DNA of 64,000 nucleotides from Mucilaginibacter agri (GTDB taxonomy: Bacteria; Bacteroidota; Bacteroidia; Sphingobacteriales; Sphingobacteriaceae). The DNA is taken from the NCBI RefSeq assembly GCF_009928685.1, contig NZ_WWEO01000042.1:434001-498000 (forward strand). The letters are read 5' to 3'. Shown in pieces: positions 44,354-53,744 of the stretch. The translations under genes were made by a program, and so were the position numbers. The number at the start of each line of letters is the position of its first letter. The first letter of the stretch is position 1. A model generated the notes under the pieces. That model was not told the origin of the DNA. It was given only the letters and a program-made list of their open reading frames with translations, and ran no database searches.

Positions 44354-46291
44354 ATGATTAAGAGAATTTTACTTTATGGGCTGGCTGTTGTGTTGCTTTT
44401 AAATTTTAAGGCAGGTGCGCACGCAAGTAAATCTGATGTCATAACCCCGGCCCGCATTGATTCCCTTAACGAAAACGCTTACAAGAAAATACATAGCAAC
44501 ATAGCTACTGCAATGGTAATGCTTACCGATGCGGAGCAAATGTGTATTAAAACAAATTATACAAAAGGGCTTGCAGTAAACTACTTATATCAGGCGGAAG
44601 TATTTAATCAAAGAGGGTACTCAAAAAGAGCGCAAGTTTTATATAACCACGCCATTGAGTTGAGTCGCCAAAATAATGACCTTTATAATATCGCCCGCGC
44701 TGAGGAACACCTTAGCACCATACAGCGCAAGTTTGGTAATATGGACGAAGCAGAAAATCTCTTGAACAAGAGTTTAGCTATTCTGAAAAGATTAAATAAG
44801 CAGATAGAGATCGTAAACCTCAAACTGCGTATGGGTTTACTAAAAGAAGCTCAGAAAAAGTATCCGGAAGCTTTAGCAATATATGATGATGCTTGCGCAG
44901 AGGCTAAAAGGATAAAGTTTCAGTACGGCGAAAAAAAATCATACTTCAACCGCGCCGAGCTATATGCCGATATTAATGGTGCAGATTCTGCCATTATTTA
45001 TTACAACAAAGCTTTGCGCGTTGATACATTAACAAAGGATCAATATGGAAAGGCATTATCGTACATTGGTTTAAGTAACGTAAGTTTAAAGCAGAGACAG
45101 TTAAAAAAGACCATTAGCTATGCCAATGCCGCACAGTTAAATGCCGACAGTGTACATGCATATAAATTGATGGTGGAGGCGCTCGAAATACTTGTCAAAG
45201 CTGCTAATTTACAGCATGATCTCGCCTCCGTTACCAAATGGCAGCAACGCCTGCTGGAGGTAGAACGCATTAATAGTGAGGCAAACAGAAATGATGCCGT
45301 GCTTTTTGTAGAAGTATTAAAGCAACAACAAGAACGGCAGTTGGCCATTCAGCAAGAAATTTCGGGCATACAAAAGGAGTCGCAAACTAAGAGTATCATA
45401 TTGTTGTGTATTCTTATAGTGATGCTCATTGTGGTGCTGCTGGTATTTTCCGTTAGCTATAACTATAAAAAAGCCAAGCTTTACGCTGCCGAGCTTAACG
45501 AGAAGAATGAGCAGATTAAAGAGCACGCCAACTCATTAGACAGGCTTAACAAGCAGATATTGGGGCAAAATACCATATTGGAAGAAGATAATAGCTTGAA
45601 AAATAAATTGTTATCTATTATATCTCATGATTTAAGGCACCCTCTTACCAATACTAAAAGTATTATCGATCTGATAAATCTCAATCTGGTATCTAATCAG
45701 GAGGCGGGACATCTGTTTCATCACCTCGAAGCACAGTATACCCGTGCTGTTAGTTTGCTCGATAATTTATTGTATTGGATTAAAAGCCAGGTACATGATG
45801 GCCGCATAATTAAACAGGAAGTAAATCTGCGGCATATGATAAGCAGCCTGATAGAAGAACAAAAACTATCCTTGCAAAAAAAGGAGATTCAGGCAGTTAA
45901 CCTGGTTGAACCGGAGTTTGAGTTATATGCCGAACTGGAAGTACTGAAGATTATATTCCGTAACCTGCTCTCAAATGCTGTAAAATTTACCAACCGTTAT
46001 GGTGCAGTGGTTTTTGAAGCCGAAGCAACGGGCGCGGAGATTAAAATATCTGTTAAGGATAATGGCACAGGCATGAATGCCACTACACTGAGCCGGATAC
46101 AAGGGTTAAGTAATTACACATCTAAAGGCACTGCCGACGAAGACGGCAGCGGTATGGGCTTAATGCTTATTCGCGACCTGATCAAAAAGATCAATGGTAG
46201 CCTTACTATCGAGAGTAGCTACGGCGAGGGTAGTGTGTTTACTGTTGCTTTAGCCATTGTTAGCGAACCCGTACTGCATCAGGAACAATAA
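44354..46291 (+). CDS. TPR-domain membrane histidine kinase
   Basis: A 645-residue kinase with signal peptide or first membrane segment (about 1-24). Tetratricopeptide repeats cover about 40-300 ('KGLAVNYLYQAEVFNQRGY' and 'YKKIHSNIATAMVMLTDAEQ' type helices), probably a periplasmic protein-sensing domain. A transmembrane segment lies near 347-369 ('LLCILIVMLIVVLLVFSV'), then coiled coil, HisKA with 'IISHDLRHPLTNTKSII' near 423-439, and HATPase with 'NLLSNAVKFTNRYG', 'DNGTGMN' and 'GSGMGLMLIRDLI'. No regulator or receiver is adjacent. This Y-shaped arrangement is frequent in Bacteroidota. Confidence 0.93.
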   Translation: MIKRILLYGLAVVLLLNFKAGAHASKSDVITPARIDSLNENAYKKIHSNIATAMVMLTDAEQMCIKTNYTKGLAVNYLYQAEVFNQRGYSKRAQVLYNHAIELSRQNNDLYNIARAEEHLSTIQRKFGNMDEAENLLNKSLAILKRLNKQIEIVNLKLRMGLLKEAQKKYPEALAIYDDACAEAKRIKFQYGEKKSYFNRAELYADINGADSAIIYYNKALRVDTLTKDQYGKALSYIGLSNVSLKQRQLKKTISYANAAQLNADSVHAYKLMVEALEILVKAANLQHDLASVTKWQQRLLEVERINSEANRNDAVLFVEVLKQQQERQLAIQQEISGIQKESQTKSIILLCILIVMLIVVLLVFSVSYNYKKAKLYAAELNEKNEQIKEHANSLDRLNKQILGQNTILEEDNSLKNKLLSIISHDLRHPLTNTKSIIDLINLNLVSNQEAGHLFHHLEAQYTRAVSLLDNLLYWIKSQVHDGRIIKQEVNLRHMISSLIEEQKLSLQKKEIQAVNLVEPEFELYAELEVLKIIFRNLLSNAVKFTNRYGAVVFEAEATGAEIKISVKDNGTGMNATTLSRIQGLSNYTSKGTADEDGSGMGLMLIRDLIKKINGSLTIESSYGEGSVFTVALAIVSEPVLHQEQ

Positions 46292-46353
46292 TTAATCAAC
46301 CTACCTTATTTAAGCCGCAATTTTGCATATTTGACTTTGAGGCTATCTTTAAA

Positions 46354-48393
46354 ATGCAGTTTGTTTATCCCGCTTTTTTATTTGCGCTTGCTACCCTGAT
46401 TGTACCCATCGTGATACACCTGTTCAATTTCAGGCGGTATCATAAAGTATATTTCAGTAATGTGCAGTTTTTAAAAGAGGTACAGCAACAGCAAGCTTCT
46501 GGTCGTAATTTAAAAGAGCGGCTGATACTTGCCTCACGGCTGCTCGCCCTAACTTTTCTGATTCTCGCATTTGCGAGGCCATATTTTCCAGGCAAAGCAT
46601 CCGCTACACCCGGTCAACGGCAAATTGTAAGCATATTTGTAGATAATTCCTATTCTATGCAAGCCCTTAGCCGCGAAGGAACTTTGCTGGACGAAGCAAA
46701 AACCCGCGCTAAAGAGATTGCCCAGAGCTATGATATAAATACCCGTTTCCAGATATTAACGCAAGATTTTGAGGGCAAACATCAGCTTTTATTAAGTCGC
46801 GATGAGTTTAATGATGCGGTTGATGCTATACACATCAGTGCACAAAGTCGCAACCTTCAGGCTATTATCAACAGGCAGCAAAGCCTAACGCATAGTGTGG
46901 GGACAAATAGCGCAGTGTTTGTAGTCTCCGATTTTCAGCAGAATATGGGCAACAGCAAGCCGGTTATCGATACAGGCGTTACAATTAACTTTATACAGCT
47001 TAAAGCCAATACATTACCTAATATCGCCGTAGATAGCGTGTGGCTGCTCAGTGCCATACATCGCCCTGGCGAAAACGAAAAATTGGTGGTCAAGCTACAC
47101 AACTACGCAGACGAGAAGGCCGCTAACATCCCTCTTAAGTTATTAATTAATGATTCGCAAAAGGCGTTGGGCAGTTATACACTTGGTGCAGGAGCCAGCT
47201 TAACCGACACTTTATCCTTTTCGGGTTTGCAGGCAGGCTGGCAGCGCGCAGAGTTGCAATTACAAGATAATCCGGTAACCTTCGACAATCAGTTTTATTT
47301 TAGCTTTTTTGTACAAGCGCAAATGCCCGTGTTGCTGGTAAGCGGAGATAAGCCCGACCCATACCTTAGCGCCGCTTTTGGCAGCGATGCATTTTTTAAA
47401 GTAACGCAAACCACCGATGGTCATGTTGATTACAGCGCCTTAACACAATACCCGTTAGTTACTTTGAGTAATAATAAAACTATTTCTGGCGGCCTGGCGC
47501 AGCAATTGAAGGCTTATGTAGAAAGGGGTGGGACGCTAACCGTATTCCCGGCTGCTGATGCTGATTTGGCAAGCTATCAATCTTTATTGCAATCATTAAA
47601 TGCTGCTTTCCCCGAGAAGTTAATTAAAGAAACAACGAAGGTCTCCGGTATCAACCTCAAAGCGCAGGTTTACCGTAATACGTTCGAAAATATGCCGCAG
47701 AACCCCGATCTGCCATCGGTAAAGGTCTATTACCAGTTGAACAGCAATTTGGCCTCGGGTGGCGAAAAATTGCTTACCCTAACAAACGGGCAACCTTTTT
47801 GGGAACAGTTTAAAGCCGGACAGGGTAAGGTTTATGTAAGCGCTGTTCCGTTGGACGAGACATTCAGCAACCTGCCTCGACACGCGTTATTTGTTACCAC
47901 CATGCTGAGGATTGCCTTGCTGAGCGGGCACGACCAAGCTTTATATTATACCTTGGGTAACAGTGAATCTATAGAAACAGCTCCCATTCAATTAGGGCCA
48001 AATGAAATATTAACACTAACGCAGGGCAATCAAAAGATTATTCCCGACGTGCGCAGGGAGGGGGGAAGTACACTGCTTTACCTATCAGATCAATTGAAAA
48101 ATCCCGGTCATTACCGATTGATGAAGCAGGATAGCGTAGTGCAATGGCTGGCGTTTAACAACAGCCGGTCGGAGTCTGATCTTCATTATTTAACCAAAAG
48201 CCAGCTGCAAAACTTACTCCCTAAAAAGAGCGTTGTATTGACACCCGGAAGTGCGTCGATAAAAACCATGCTCGCCGAAACAAATTTTGGTATACAATTA
48301 TGGAAACTTTGCATACTTTTGGCATTGATTTTTCTGGCGGCCGAAATACTGTTGGTAAGGTTTTATAAACCGGTCAAAACTGTGGTTTCCTAA
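46354..48393 (+). CDS. BatA-type N-terminal domain and VWA-like membrane protein
   Basis: A 679-residue inner-membrane protein. The N-terminus is the BatA double-membrane-segment domain: 'PAFLFALATLIVPIVIHLFN' near 5-24, then 'LASRLLALTFLILAFARPYF' near 58-77. A von Willebrand A-like region follows with 'SIFVDNSYSMQAL' (DxSxS metal site) near 92-104. A long beta-rich periplasmic part and a C-terminal membrane segment near 650-670 complete it. Bacteroides aerotolerance-type proteins link to a MoxR ATPase and DUF58 protein, but neither is in this window. It is the start of a plus-strand run with the dihydroorotase-like gene. Confidence 0.9.
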   Translation: MQFVYPAFLFALATLIVPIVIHLFNFRRYHKVYFSNVQFLKEVQQQQASGRNLKERLILASRLLALTFLILAFARPYFPGKASATPGQRQIVSIFVDNSYSMQALSREGTLLDEAKTRAKEIAQSYDINTRFQILTQDFEGKHQLLLSRDEFNDAVDAIHISAQSRNLQAIINRQQSLTHSVGTNSAVFVVSDFQQNMGNSKPVIDTGVTINFIQLKANTLPNIAVDSVWLLSAIHRPGENEKLVVKLHNYADEKAANIPLKLLINDSQKALGSYTLGAGASLTDTLSFSGLQAGWQRAELQLQDNPVTFDNQFYFSFFVQAQMPVLLVSGDKPDPYLSAAFGSDAFFKVTQTTDGHVDYSALTQYPLVTLSNNKTISGGLAQQLKAYVERGGTLTVFPAADADLASYQSLLQSLNAAFPEKLIKETTKVSGINLKAQVYRNTFENMPQNPDLPSVKVYYQLNSNLASGGEKLLTLTNGQPFWEQFKAGQGKVYVSAVPLDETFSNLPRHALFVTTMLRIALLSGHDQALYYTLGNSESIETAPIQLGPNEILTLTQGNQKIIPDVRREGGSTLLYLSDQLKNPGHYRLMKQDSVVQWLAFNNSRSESDLHYLTKSQLQNLLPKKSVVLTPGSASIKTMLAETNFGIQLWKLCILLALIFLAAEILLVRFYKPVKTVVS

Positions 48394-48439
48394 AGCAAAG
48401 AAAGGTCATATTACACTACTGGTTTACAAATCAACATTC

Positions 48440-49693
48440 ATGAATTTGCTCATCAAATCTGCTACCATTGTTGACCCAAACTCTCCCTTTCATCTGCAGG
48501 TTACCGATATTTTAATTGAAAACGGTGTGATAACCGAAATTGGGGCCAATCTTACATCAGATGCCGAAAGTTTTGATGCCACGGGTAAATACTTGTTGCC
48601 TGGCTTTTTCGATCTGAATTGCAACATTGGCGAGCTGGGTTACGAAACTAAGGAAGATTTACACAGCGGTACCGCCGCAGCGGCTGCCGGAGGCTTTACA
48701 GGTTTGGCGCTAATGCCAAACACGGCAAAACCTGTACACTCTAAAGCCGAGGTAGAATACCTGGTTAATAAATCGAAGGGTAGTTTGGTTGACGTAGTGC
48801 CCCTTGGTGCTATTTCATACAAACGCGAAGGTAAAGATATGGCCGAAATGTACGACATGTACCAAAGCGGTGCCCGTGCTTTTACAGACGGTAATCATCC
48901 TGTACAAGATGCTGGCCTGATGGAACGTGCCTTACTTTACGCACATGGATTCAATGCACTCATATTCTCGTACCCGGAAGATACAGCTATAGCCGGCAAA
49001 GCCAAGGTTAATGAAGGCGAAGTAAGCACATTGTTGGGCATGAAAGGCATCCCTTCGCTGGCCGAGGAATTGATGGTGGCACGTGATCTCTACTTATCAG
49101 AATACACCAATTCGCCTATACATTTCTCAACAATATCAACCTGGAGATCGGTAGATCTGATCAGGCAGGCGCGCGCGCGCGGCCTTAAGGTTACGTGCGA
49201 TGTGGCTGCACACCACTTAGTCTTAACAGACGATGCCCTTATGGGCTTCGACAGCCTTTATAAAGTGAAACCGCCGTTGCGTATCCAGAAGGATGTTGAC
49301 GCGCTGATAGCCGGCTTAAAAGATGGCACCATTGATGCTATTGTAACCCAGCATACGCCACATGAGGTGGAATACAAAAACGTAGAGTTCGAGATTGCAG
49401 AATACGGCATCATCGGTCTACAAACCGCATTCTCGCTGGCTTTAAAGGCAGGATTGTCAATCGAGATGATCGCCGAGAAACTATCTGTTAACCCGCGTAA
49501 AATTATCGGAACCCCTTTAATTTGCGTAGCAGAAGATGCTTACGCCAACTTTACAGTAGTTGATTTGCAGCAAGATTGGGAATACACCAAAGACAATAAT
49601 CTATCTAAATCATATAATTCGCCATTTATTGGTCAAACGTTAAGGGGACAAGTGTTGTTAACCTGTAACAATAACCAACTATTTAAATCATAA
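48440..49693 (+). CDS. pyrC-like: Dihydroorotase-like protein, probably catalytically inactive
   Basis: A 417-residue amidohydrolase of the type I dihydroorotase family; overall order is normal (N-terminal beta part, barrel, 'MPNTAKPV' near 93-100). However, the metal-binding His-x-His, expected after 'LPGFFD' in 'LPGFFDLNCNIGELG', is replaced by Asn-Cys-Asn. The later sites are also changed: 'FSYPEDT' has Tyr for His, 'DAIVTQHTPH' has Gln for the catalytic Asp, and 'FTDGNHP' departs from FTDDG. 'IHFST' keeps one His. This looks like a pseudo-dihydroorotase, as is known in bacteria where such a chain supports aspartate transcarbamoylase. No pyrB is nearby. Confidence 0.88.
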   Translation: MNLLIKSATIVDPNSPFHLQVTDILIENGVITEIGANLTSDAESFDATGKYLLPGFFDLNCNIGELGYETKEDLHSGTAAAAAGGFTGLALMPNTAKPVHSKAEVEYLVNKSKGSLVDVVPLGAISYKREGKDMAEMYDMYQSGARAFTDGNHPVQDAGLMERALLYAHGFNALIFSYPEDTAIAGKAKVNEGEVSTLLGMKGIPSLAEELMVARDLYLSEYTNSPIHFSTISTWRSVDLIRQARARGLKVTCDVAAHHLVLTDDALMGFDSLYKVKPPLRIQKDVDALIAGLKDGTIDAIVTQHTPHEVEYKNVEFEIAEYGIIGLQTAFSLALKAGLSIEMIAEKLSVNPRKIIGTPLICVAEDAYANFTVVDLQQDWEYTKDNNLSKSYNSPFIGQTLRGQVLLTCNNNQLFKS

Positions 49694-49695
49694 AA

Positions 49696-50319
49696 ATGAT
49701 TAAAGCTTTTGCGGGAGCGTTATTTTTAACTATGGGTTTAATCACCGTTAAATCGAAAGGTCAAATCAAAATAATCACTAATAACACGCAAAAAACTCAT
49801 TATTTAGAAATAGCTTATGACAAAGCATTTGTTCACAAGCATTCAGATTCTATAAATTATCAAAAACAATTCTTCAAGAATTTTCCATCCACATTTGAGG
49901 ATTTGTGCACGATATATGGATATGATGATAAAAAAGGTGCCGCTCCCTTGTATAATGTAGCAAAGTTGCACATTGATAAGTTATTTAATTTAGCATGTGT
50001 TGATTCGGAAAAAAAAGCAACAAAATTTGTTGGAATTTCTTTGAATGGAAAATGGGACGCAGACGCAGTAGGATATTTTCAAAATAATTTGCAAACCTTT
50101 ACTATAGATAAGTTTGCAACTATAATTAGACTACTAAATACCTATACAGATAGCGATACAATATCTTTCTGGAAGTTTTATTTAGATATAGAAGATACCG
50201 ATTACAGGAAAAAAAGCTATGATAGTATAGTTGGTAAATTAAGAGCTAATAATTCTAAAATGACAGCTTTAGTAACTGAGGCTTATCAAATAATAAATAA
50301 ACAACAGCAAAATCATTAA
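49696..50319 (+). CDS. AT-rich hypothetical exported protein
   Basis: A 207-residue protein starting two bases after the dihydroorotase-like gene. A hydrophobic N-terminus (MIKAFAGALFLTMGLITVKS) suggests export or a membrane anchor. The rest is charged and helical with 'TQKTHYLEIAYDKAFVHKHS' near 29-48 and 'FFKNFPSTFEDLCTIYGYDD' near 56-75. No family recognised. Its coding sequence is clearly more AT-rich than its neighbours on both sides, so it may be a recent insertion into an otherwise conserved gene run. Confidence 0.8.
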   Translation: MIKAFAGALFLTMGLITVKSKGQIKIITNNTQKTHYLEIAYDKAFVHKHSDSINYQKQFFKNFPSTFEDLCTIYGYDDKKGAAPLYNVAKLHIDKLFNLACVDSEKKATKFVGISLNGKWDADAVGYFQNNLQTFTIDKFATIIRLLNTYTDSDTISFWKFYLDIEDTDYRKKSYDSIVGKLRANNSKMTALVTEAYQIINKQQQNH

Positions 50320-50350
50320 TACTTTATAGTTTTATATAAAACCTATTGAG

Positions 50351-51016
50351 ATGACAGATCCAAAAATACATGCGGCTATTCGCGCTGCTTTGCAGGCGTT
50401 TAACAAATACCAACCGGTAGAGGCTACGGCCGAAGCTCGGTTTGACGAAGCTTTTTCTTCGGATAAAGACTTTTTGACCAAGGTGGATGATGTGGATGCC
50501 GTATTTGACGATATGCCGCAACTGGAACCTCTTCGTGAGGTGTTCTTCGATATGCTGATGATCAATTTCTTTAGCGAAGACGTGAAGAAACTGGAAGAAG
50601 ATTATCTGGAAACCGAAGAATGGGAAGACATTGAAGAGCAAACGCTGGAGCGTGGTACCGAAATGCTTAACCTGCTATTGTACCTTAATGAGTGCCAGGA
50701 CGAAGAAATTGAGCCATCATTAGAAGACTATCTGAAAGAATTTTTGTTGGTTGATGAAGATGAGTTTCAAGACGAATATCGTATTTACGAACCCGTAATA
50801 GCCAATCAGATTCTTATAGAAAGCCCGGTAAGCGAGATTAAACGCGTAGCGCTGGAAATTGATATCGAGTCGGAGTTGAAAGAACTGTTTTACCCGATGA
50901 TGGTATTTTTTCAGGATGTGCAAAATGGCGAAAGCTCACCCGAAGATTTTAAGGCAAATGCAGTTGATATAGCTTTTGATTCAGCTGCTTATGCTATATT
51001 AGATACCTTTAAATAA
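50351..51016 (+). CDS. Acidic hypothetical protein
   Basis: A 221-residue, strongly acidic, all-helical soluble protein ('AAIRAALQAFNKYQPVEATA' near 9-28, 'YLETEEWEDIEEQTLERGTE' near 75-94). No family recognised. It sits 22 bases before the DUF4199 gene on the same strand and is probably co-transcribed with it. There is no signal peptide or membrane segment. Confidence 0.85.
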   Translation: MTDPKIHAAIRAALQAFNKYQPVEATAEARFDEAFSSDKDFLTKVDDVDAVFDDMPQLEPLREVFFDMLMINFFSEDVKKLEEDYLETEEWEDIEEQTLERGTEMLNLLLYLNECQDEEIEPSLEDYLKEFLLVDEDEFQDEYRIYEPVIANQILIESPVSEIKRVALEIDIESELKELFYPMMVFFQDVQNGESSPEDFKANAVDIAFDSAAYAILDTFK

Positions 51017-51037
51017 ACACTAAACCCTAATAAATTT

Positions 51038-51643
51038 ATGACAATTTCGGATAAGGATATCAGGAAAAAGGCCGCCATGAGCGGATTGCTACTCGGTGTT
51101 ATCGTAATAGTGATGACTATTTTTTCGTTCTATTATGTTACCACCATGGCGTCATCGCCCTACATGGTGTCGTTCGGTCCGCTTATTTTTTCGGTTACCA
51201 TTCCTATCGTTGTTGCCGTATTTTTTGCCATCGACCTGCGTAAGAAAATAGGGGGATATTGGAATTTCAAACAAGCGGTAACAGGCTTTTTTGTAATGTT
51301 TTTGGTAAGCTATGCTGTTAACTATGTAGGTACAAATCTATTATTTGCCAAAGTAATTGAGCCACAAATGGTTGAGAAGACCCAAGAGGCTGTGAAAAAT
51401 GCTTCGGCTAAGATTATGGAAGAGAAGAATGTTGATCAGGAGAAGATAGATGAACAGATGGAGAAGATCCAGAAGCAATTTGATGAGCAGAAGGAAGATA
51501 CTCCAACCAAGGTTATTGCGCACTTCGGTATCTCAATCATTATGATTTTTGTTGTGGCGATGATATTTGCTGCTATCTTTAAAAAGGAGCAACCCCGGTA
51601 TTTAACCGACGATTATCAGGCACCTGCCGACCCTACGGTTTAA
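51038..51643 (+). CDS. DUF4199 membrane protein
   Basis: A 201-residue inner-membrane protein with four hydrophobic segments: about 15-36 ('LLLGVIVIVMTIFSFYYV'), 45-65, 80-103 and, after a long charged segment (about 110-160, rich in Glu/Lys), 163-186. This matches DUF4199, a Bacteroidota family of unknown job. A terminator (51670-51697) follows. Likely co-transcribed with the acidic protein gene upstream. Confidence 0.9.
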   Translation: MTISDKDIRKKAAMSGLLLGVIVIVMTIFSFYYVTTMASSPYMVSFGPLIFSVTIPIVVAVFFAIDLRKKIGGYWNFKQAVTGFFVMFLVSYAVNYVGTNLLFAKVIEPQMVEKTQEAVKNASAKIMEEKNVDQEKIDEQMEKIQKQFDEQKEDTPTKVIAHFGISIIMIFVVAMIFAAIFKKEQPRYLTDDYQAPADPTV

Positions 51644-51669
51644 GAGAACCAAATATGATATTTATAAGG

Positions 51670-51697
51670 ACTGGTTATTACAATAACCGGTTCTTTT
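51670..51697. terminator. Terminator after the DUF4199 gene
   Basis: ACTGGTTATT (51670-51679) pairs with AATAACCGGT (51682-51691) with one wobble pair, followed by TCTTTTT. The inner pairs must open for a workable loop. Confidence 0.65.
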
Positions 51698-52872
51698 TAG
51701 TTACAGGGAATATCTGTTACACTAAAAAACTTGAATGGTGCCGGTATAGGCTGCGGTTTATCAACAAAACCCTGTAGGGCAAAAATCCCGACATACTTTG
51801 GCTCAAAATCAAGATCTTTGCTCAATGCTTCTTTGTAGGCAAAATTATTACGGGCACCTGCCGAGTACAACAACCTAAAGTGATTGCCGTTTTTAATGAT
51901 CTTCAAGGCCGACTGGAGCATGTTTCTGGCTACCAGTTCTGTTTTACCTTTCTCGAAAGCCAGCACCGGCAAATGCACAATTTCCTCGGGTTTGGTAAGG
52001 TCGTCGCTGTTGGAGGTAATAGCTTGAATAATAATTTCGTTCGGCTTATGGTATCCTCCAAAGTAATCGTTATAGGCGATAGACATGCGCATACTTTTAC
52101 TGTTTAAAGTGCTATCCTCTAGCAACAATATCCCGGCTTGCTGCCAGTTTTGCAATGGAACAAAGTTCTCCAAATGTATTTCGGTAACGAAGCAATCTGA
52201 GGTCAGCTTACGGATCAAGAGGTTTTTAATGGCGGGCTTATTGGCCGAGTCGGCCCAGTTGTCTCCACGAAGGGTGTAGAGGGTTAGTTGGCCGATCTTT
52301 TTGCTACGTTTGGCCCACCAGGTAGTGTCTTTATCTTTAATTATCCAGCCATCTTTGGTCAACACGCTCTCGTTTACCACATGGAAGTTATCTTTATAAA
52401 AAACCGCAGACGCTTTGTGGAATGTATGGATCATCAAAAGCATACCAACGGCAACAAAGATGATAATGCCGCTTATAATAAGCAGGTTTTTTATGGGGAA
52501 GGGTCTCTTCTGCCTCACTTTTTCTGACGGTATTGCGAACCCTCCCTTGTATTGAAACCAAAAAGGGAAGTGCCCCTCCTGGTCTTTTCGGCGGATTTCG
52601 TTCGTGTAGGGAGCATTCAACACGTACCTCGCCAGCGTATCAAGCGTTGCAACAGAGGGATTCTCCGTTCGTGTCAAACCATCACTCACCACATGTATCG
52701 AATAGTTTTTCAAGCTTTTGGCACCAATAACTAAACCTGTGGCTTCTAATATCTGGTTACCTAAATGTTTGCTTTCTGTTTCGGATAGGGGGGCTGTAAG
52801 TGGGTAGCCAAAGCATTTTTGGCAAGCCTCTTTAAATAAACGGATAAAAGCAACATCATTAAGGTCTTTCAT
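51697..52872 (-). CDS. Putative membrane-spanning regulator: HTH-like head, one TM, lectin-like ectodomain
   Basis: A 391-residue protein. The ATG at 52872 (MKDLNDVAFIRLF) is chosen; 24 upstream codons are open but not domain-like. Residues about 5-115 resemble an HTH-type head used in Bacteroidota one-component regulators: 'SLKNYSIHV' then 'ENPSVATLDTLARYVLN', the usual 'ps..TLd.Laryl' phrase. One membrane segment lies near 132-156 ('LLIISGIIIFVAVGMLLMIH'). The outside part (about 160-391) looks like a concanavalin A-like/DUF1349 sandwich: 'DGWIIKDKDTTWWAKRSK', 'LRGDNWADS', 'QQAGILLLEDSTLNSKSMRM'. The idea that it senses a glycan outside and acts on DNA inside is inference. No family name is certain. 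Confidence 0.8.
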   Translation of the reverse strand: MKDLNDVAFIRLFKEACQKCFGYPLTAPLSETESKHLGNQILEATGLVIGAKSLKNYSIHVVSDGLTRTENPSVATLDTLARYVLNAPYTNEIRRKDQEGHFPFWFQYKGGFAIPSEKVRQKRPFPIKNLLIISGIIIFVAVGMLLMIHTFHKASAVFYKDNFHVVNESVLTKDGWIIKDKDTTWWAKRSKKIGQLTLYTLRGDNWADSANKPAIKNLLIRKLTSDCFVTEIHLENFVPLQNWQQAGILLLEDSTLNSKSMRMSIAYNDYFGGYHKPNEIIIQAITSNSDDLTKPEEIVHLPVLAFEKGKTELVARNMLQSALKIIKNGNHFRLLYSAGARNNFAYKEALSKDLDFEPKYVGIFALQGFVDKPQPIPAPFKFFSVTDIPCN

Positions 52873-53002
52873 TATAGGTGTGTTTATTAACAGAAAGCGT
52901 ATTCCGGCATATTTACGATACAATTCTATAGATTTCCTGTACAATTCCGAAGCACCAGAAATGTACAGGGCACATTTGCAGGGTAAATCAACACCCTAAA
53001 AT

Positions 53003-53740
53003 ATGAAATTTATAACCTTAATTTTTCTGTCCTTGTTTTGCGTTAATGCCTTTTCTCAAACCTTACAATTACATTATGATTTGAGGCATACAATTGACCC
53101 AAAACGGAACCCTAAGAACTTTCCGACTTTGTACTTCGAATATTTTAAAACCCTAGATACTGGTCGCGCATTTATCAAACCCGGCTCATTTCTGCTTAAG
53201 ACCCAGGCAGATTTTACCGGCGATAAAGACAATATAGGCAAATATTATATGCAGGTGTCGCAGGAGTTCCGTTTTTGGCGACCCAAGGTATTTTTAGATC
53301 TGCAGTACAGCGGCGGCTTGGGCATTACTACACCGAAGCAGTATAGCTATTATATCGTCAATACTTATTCGGCGGGGATAAGCTATCCATTTAAAATAGG
53401 GCAAAGCTATTTGAGCGCGATCTTGTTCTATAAATATGTGCCTTACCCTAAGCCTAGTAACGACTTCTTATACACCATGTATTTTTACCGTGGGCTGTTT
53501 AATTACAAGGCCGAATTTGCAGGAGATTTTTCTATCTGGACAGAAAACCGTAATCACGGCGATGACGCAACGGCGGGGTTGTCGGGCAAGCGTTTCTACT
53601 TTTTTGCCGAGCCGCAGGTATGGTATAATTTGAGCAAACGTTGGGCAGTAGGATCGAAGGTGAACATGTTTTATCATGTAAATACCACAGACGATGTGTT
53701 TGAGATTTATCCAACAGCTGCCTTAAGATGTAAGCTATGA
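53003..53740 (+). CDS. DUF5020 family outer-membrane beta-barrel-like protein
   Basis: A 245-residue exported protein with signal peptide 1-19 (FSQTLQLHYD). Alternating hydrophobic strands throughout ('LYFEYFKTLDTGRAFI', 'SAGISYPFKIGQSYLSAILF') and a C-terminal strand ending in RCKL suggest a small outer-membrane barrel; DUF5020 resembles nucleoside-specific Tsx-type channels. Function not proven. It is divergent from the membrane regulator at 52872 and convergent with the DUF1801 gene. Confidence 0.88.
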   Translation: MKFITLIFLSLFCVNAFSQTLQLHYDLRHTIDPKRNPKNFPTLYFEYFKTLDTGRAFIKPGSFLLKTQADFTGDKDNIGKYYMQVSQEFRFWRPKVFLDLQYSGGLGITTPKQYSYYIVNTYSAGISYPFKIGQSYLSAILFYKYVPYPKPSNDFLYTMYFYRGLFNYKAEFAGDFSIWTENRNHGDDATAGLSGKRFYFFAEPQVWYNLSKRWAVGSKVNMFYHVNTTDDVFEIYPTAALRCKL

Positions 53741-53744
53741 TAGC

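Noticed and set aside
48440..49693. Functional dihydroorotase
   Set aside because: Metal ligands and the catalytic Asp are replaced, so the enzymatic name was kept only as a homology label.
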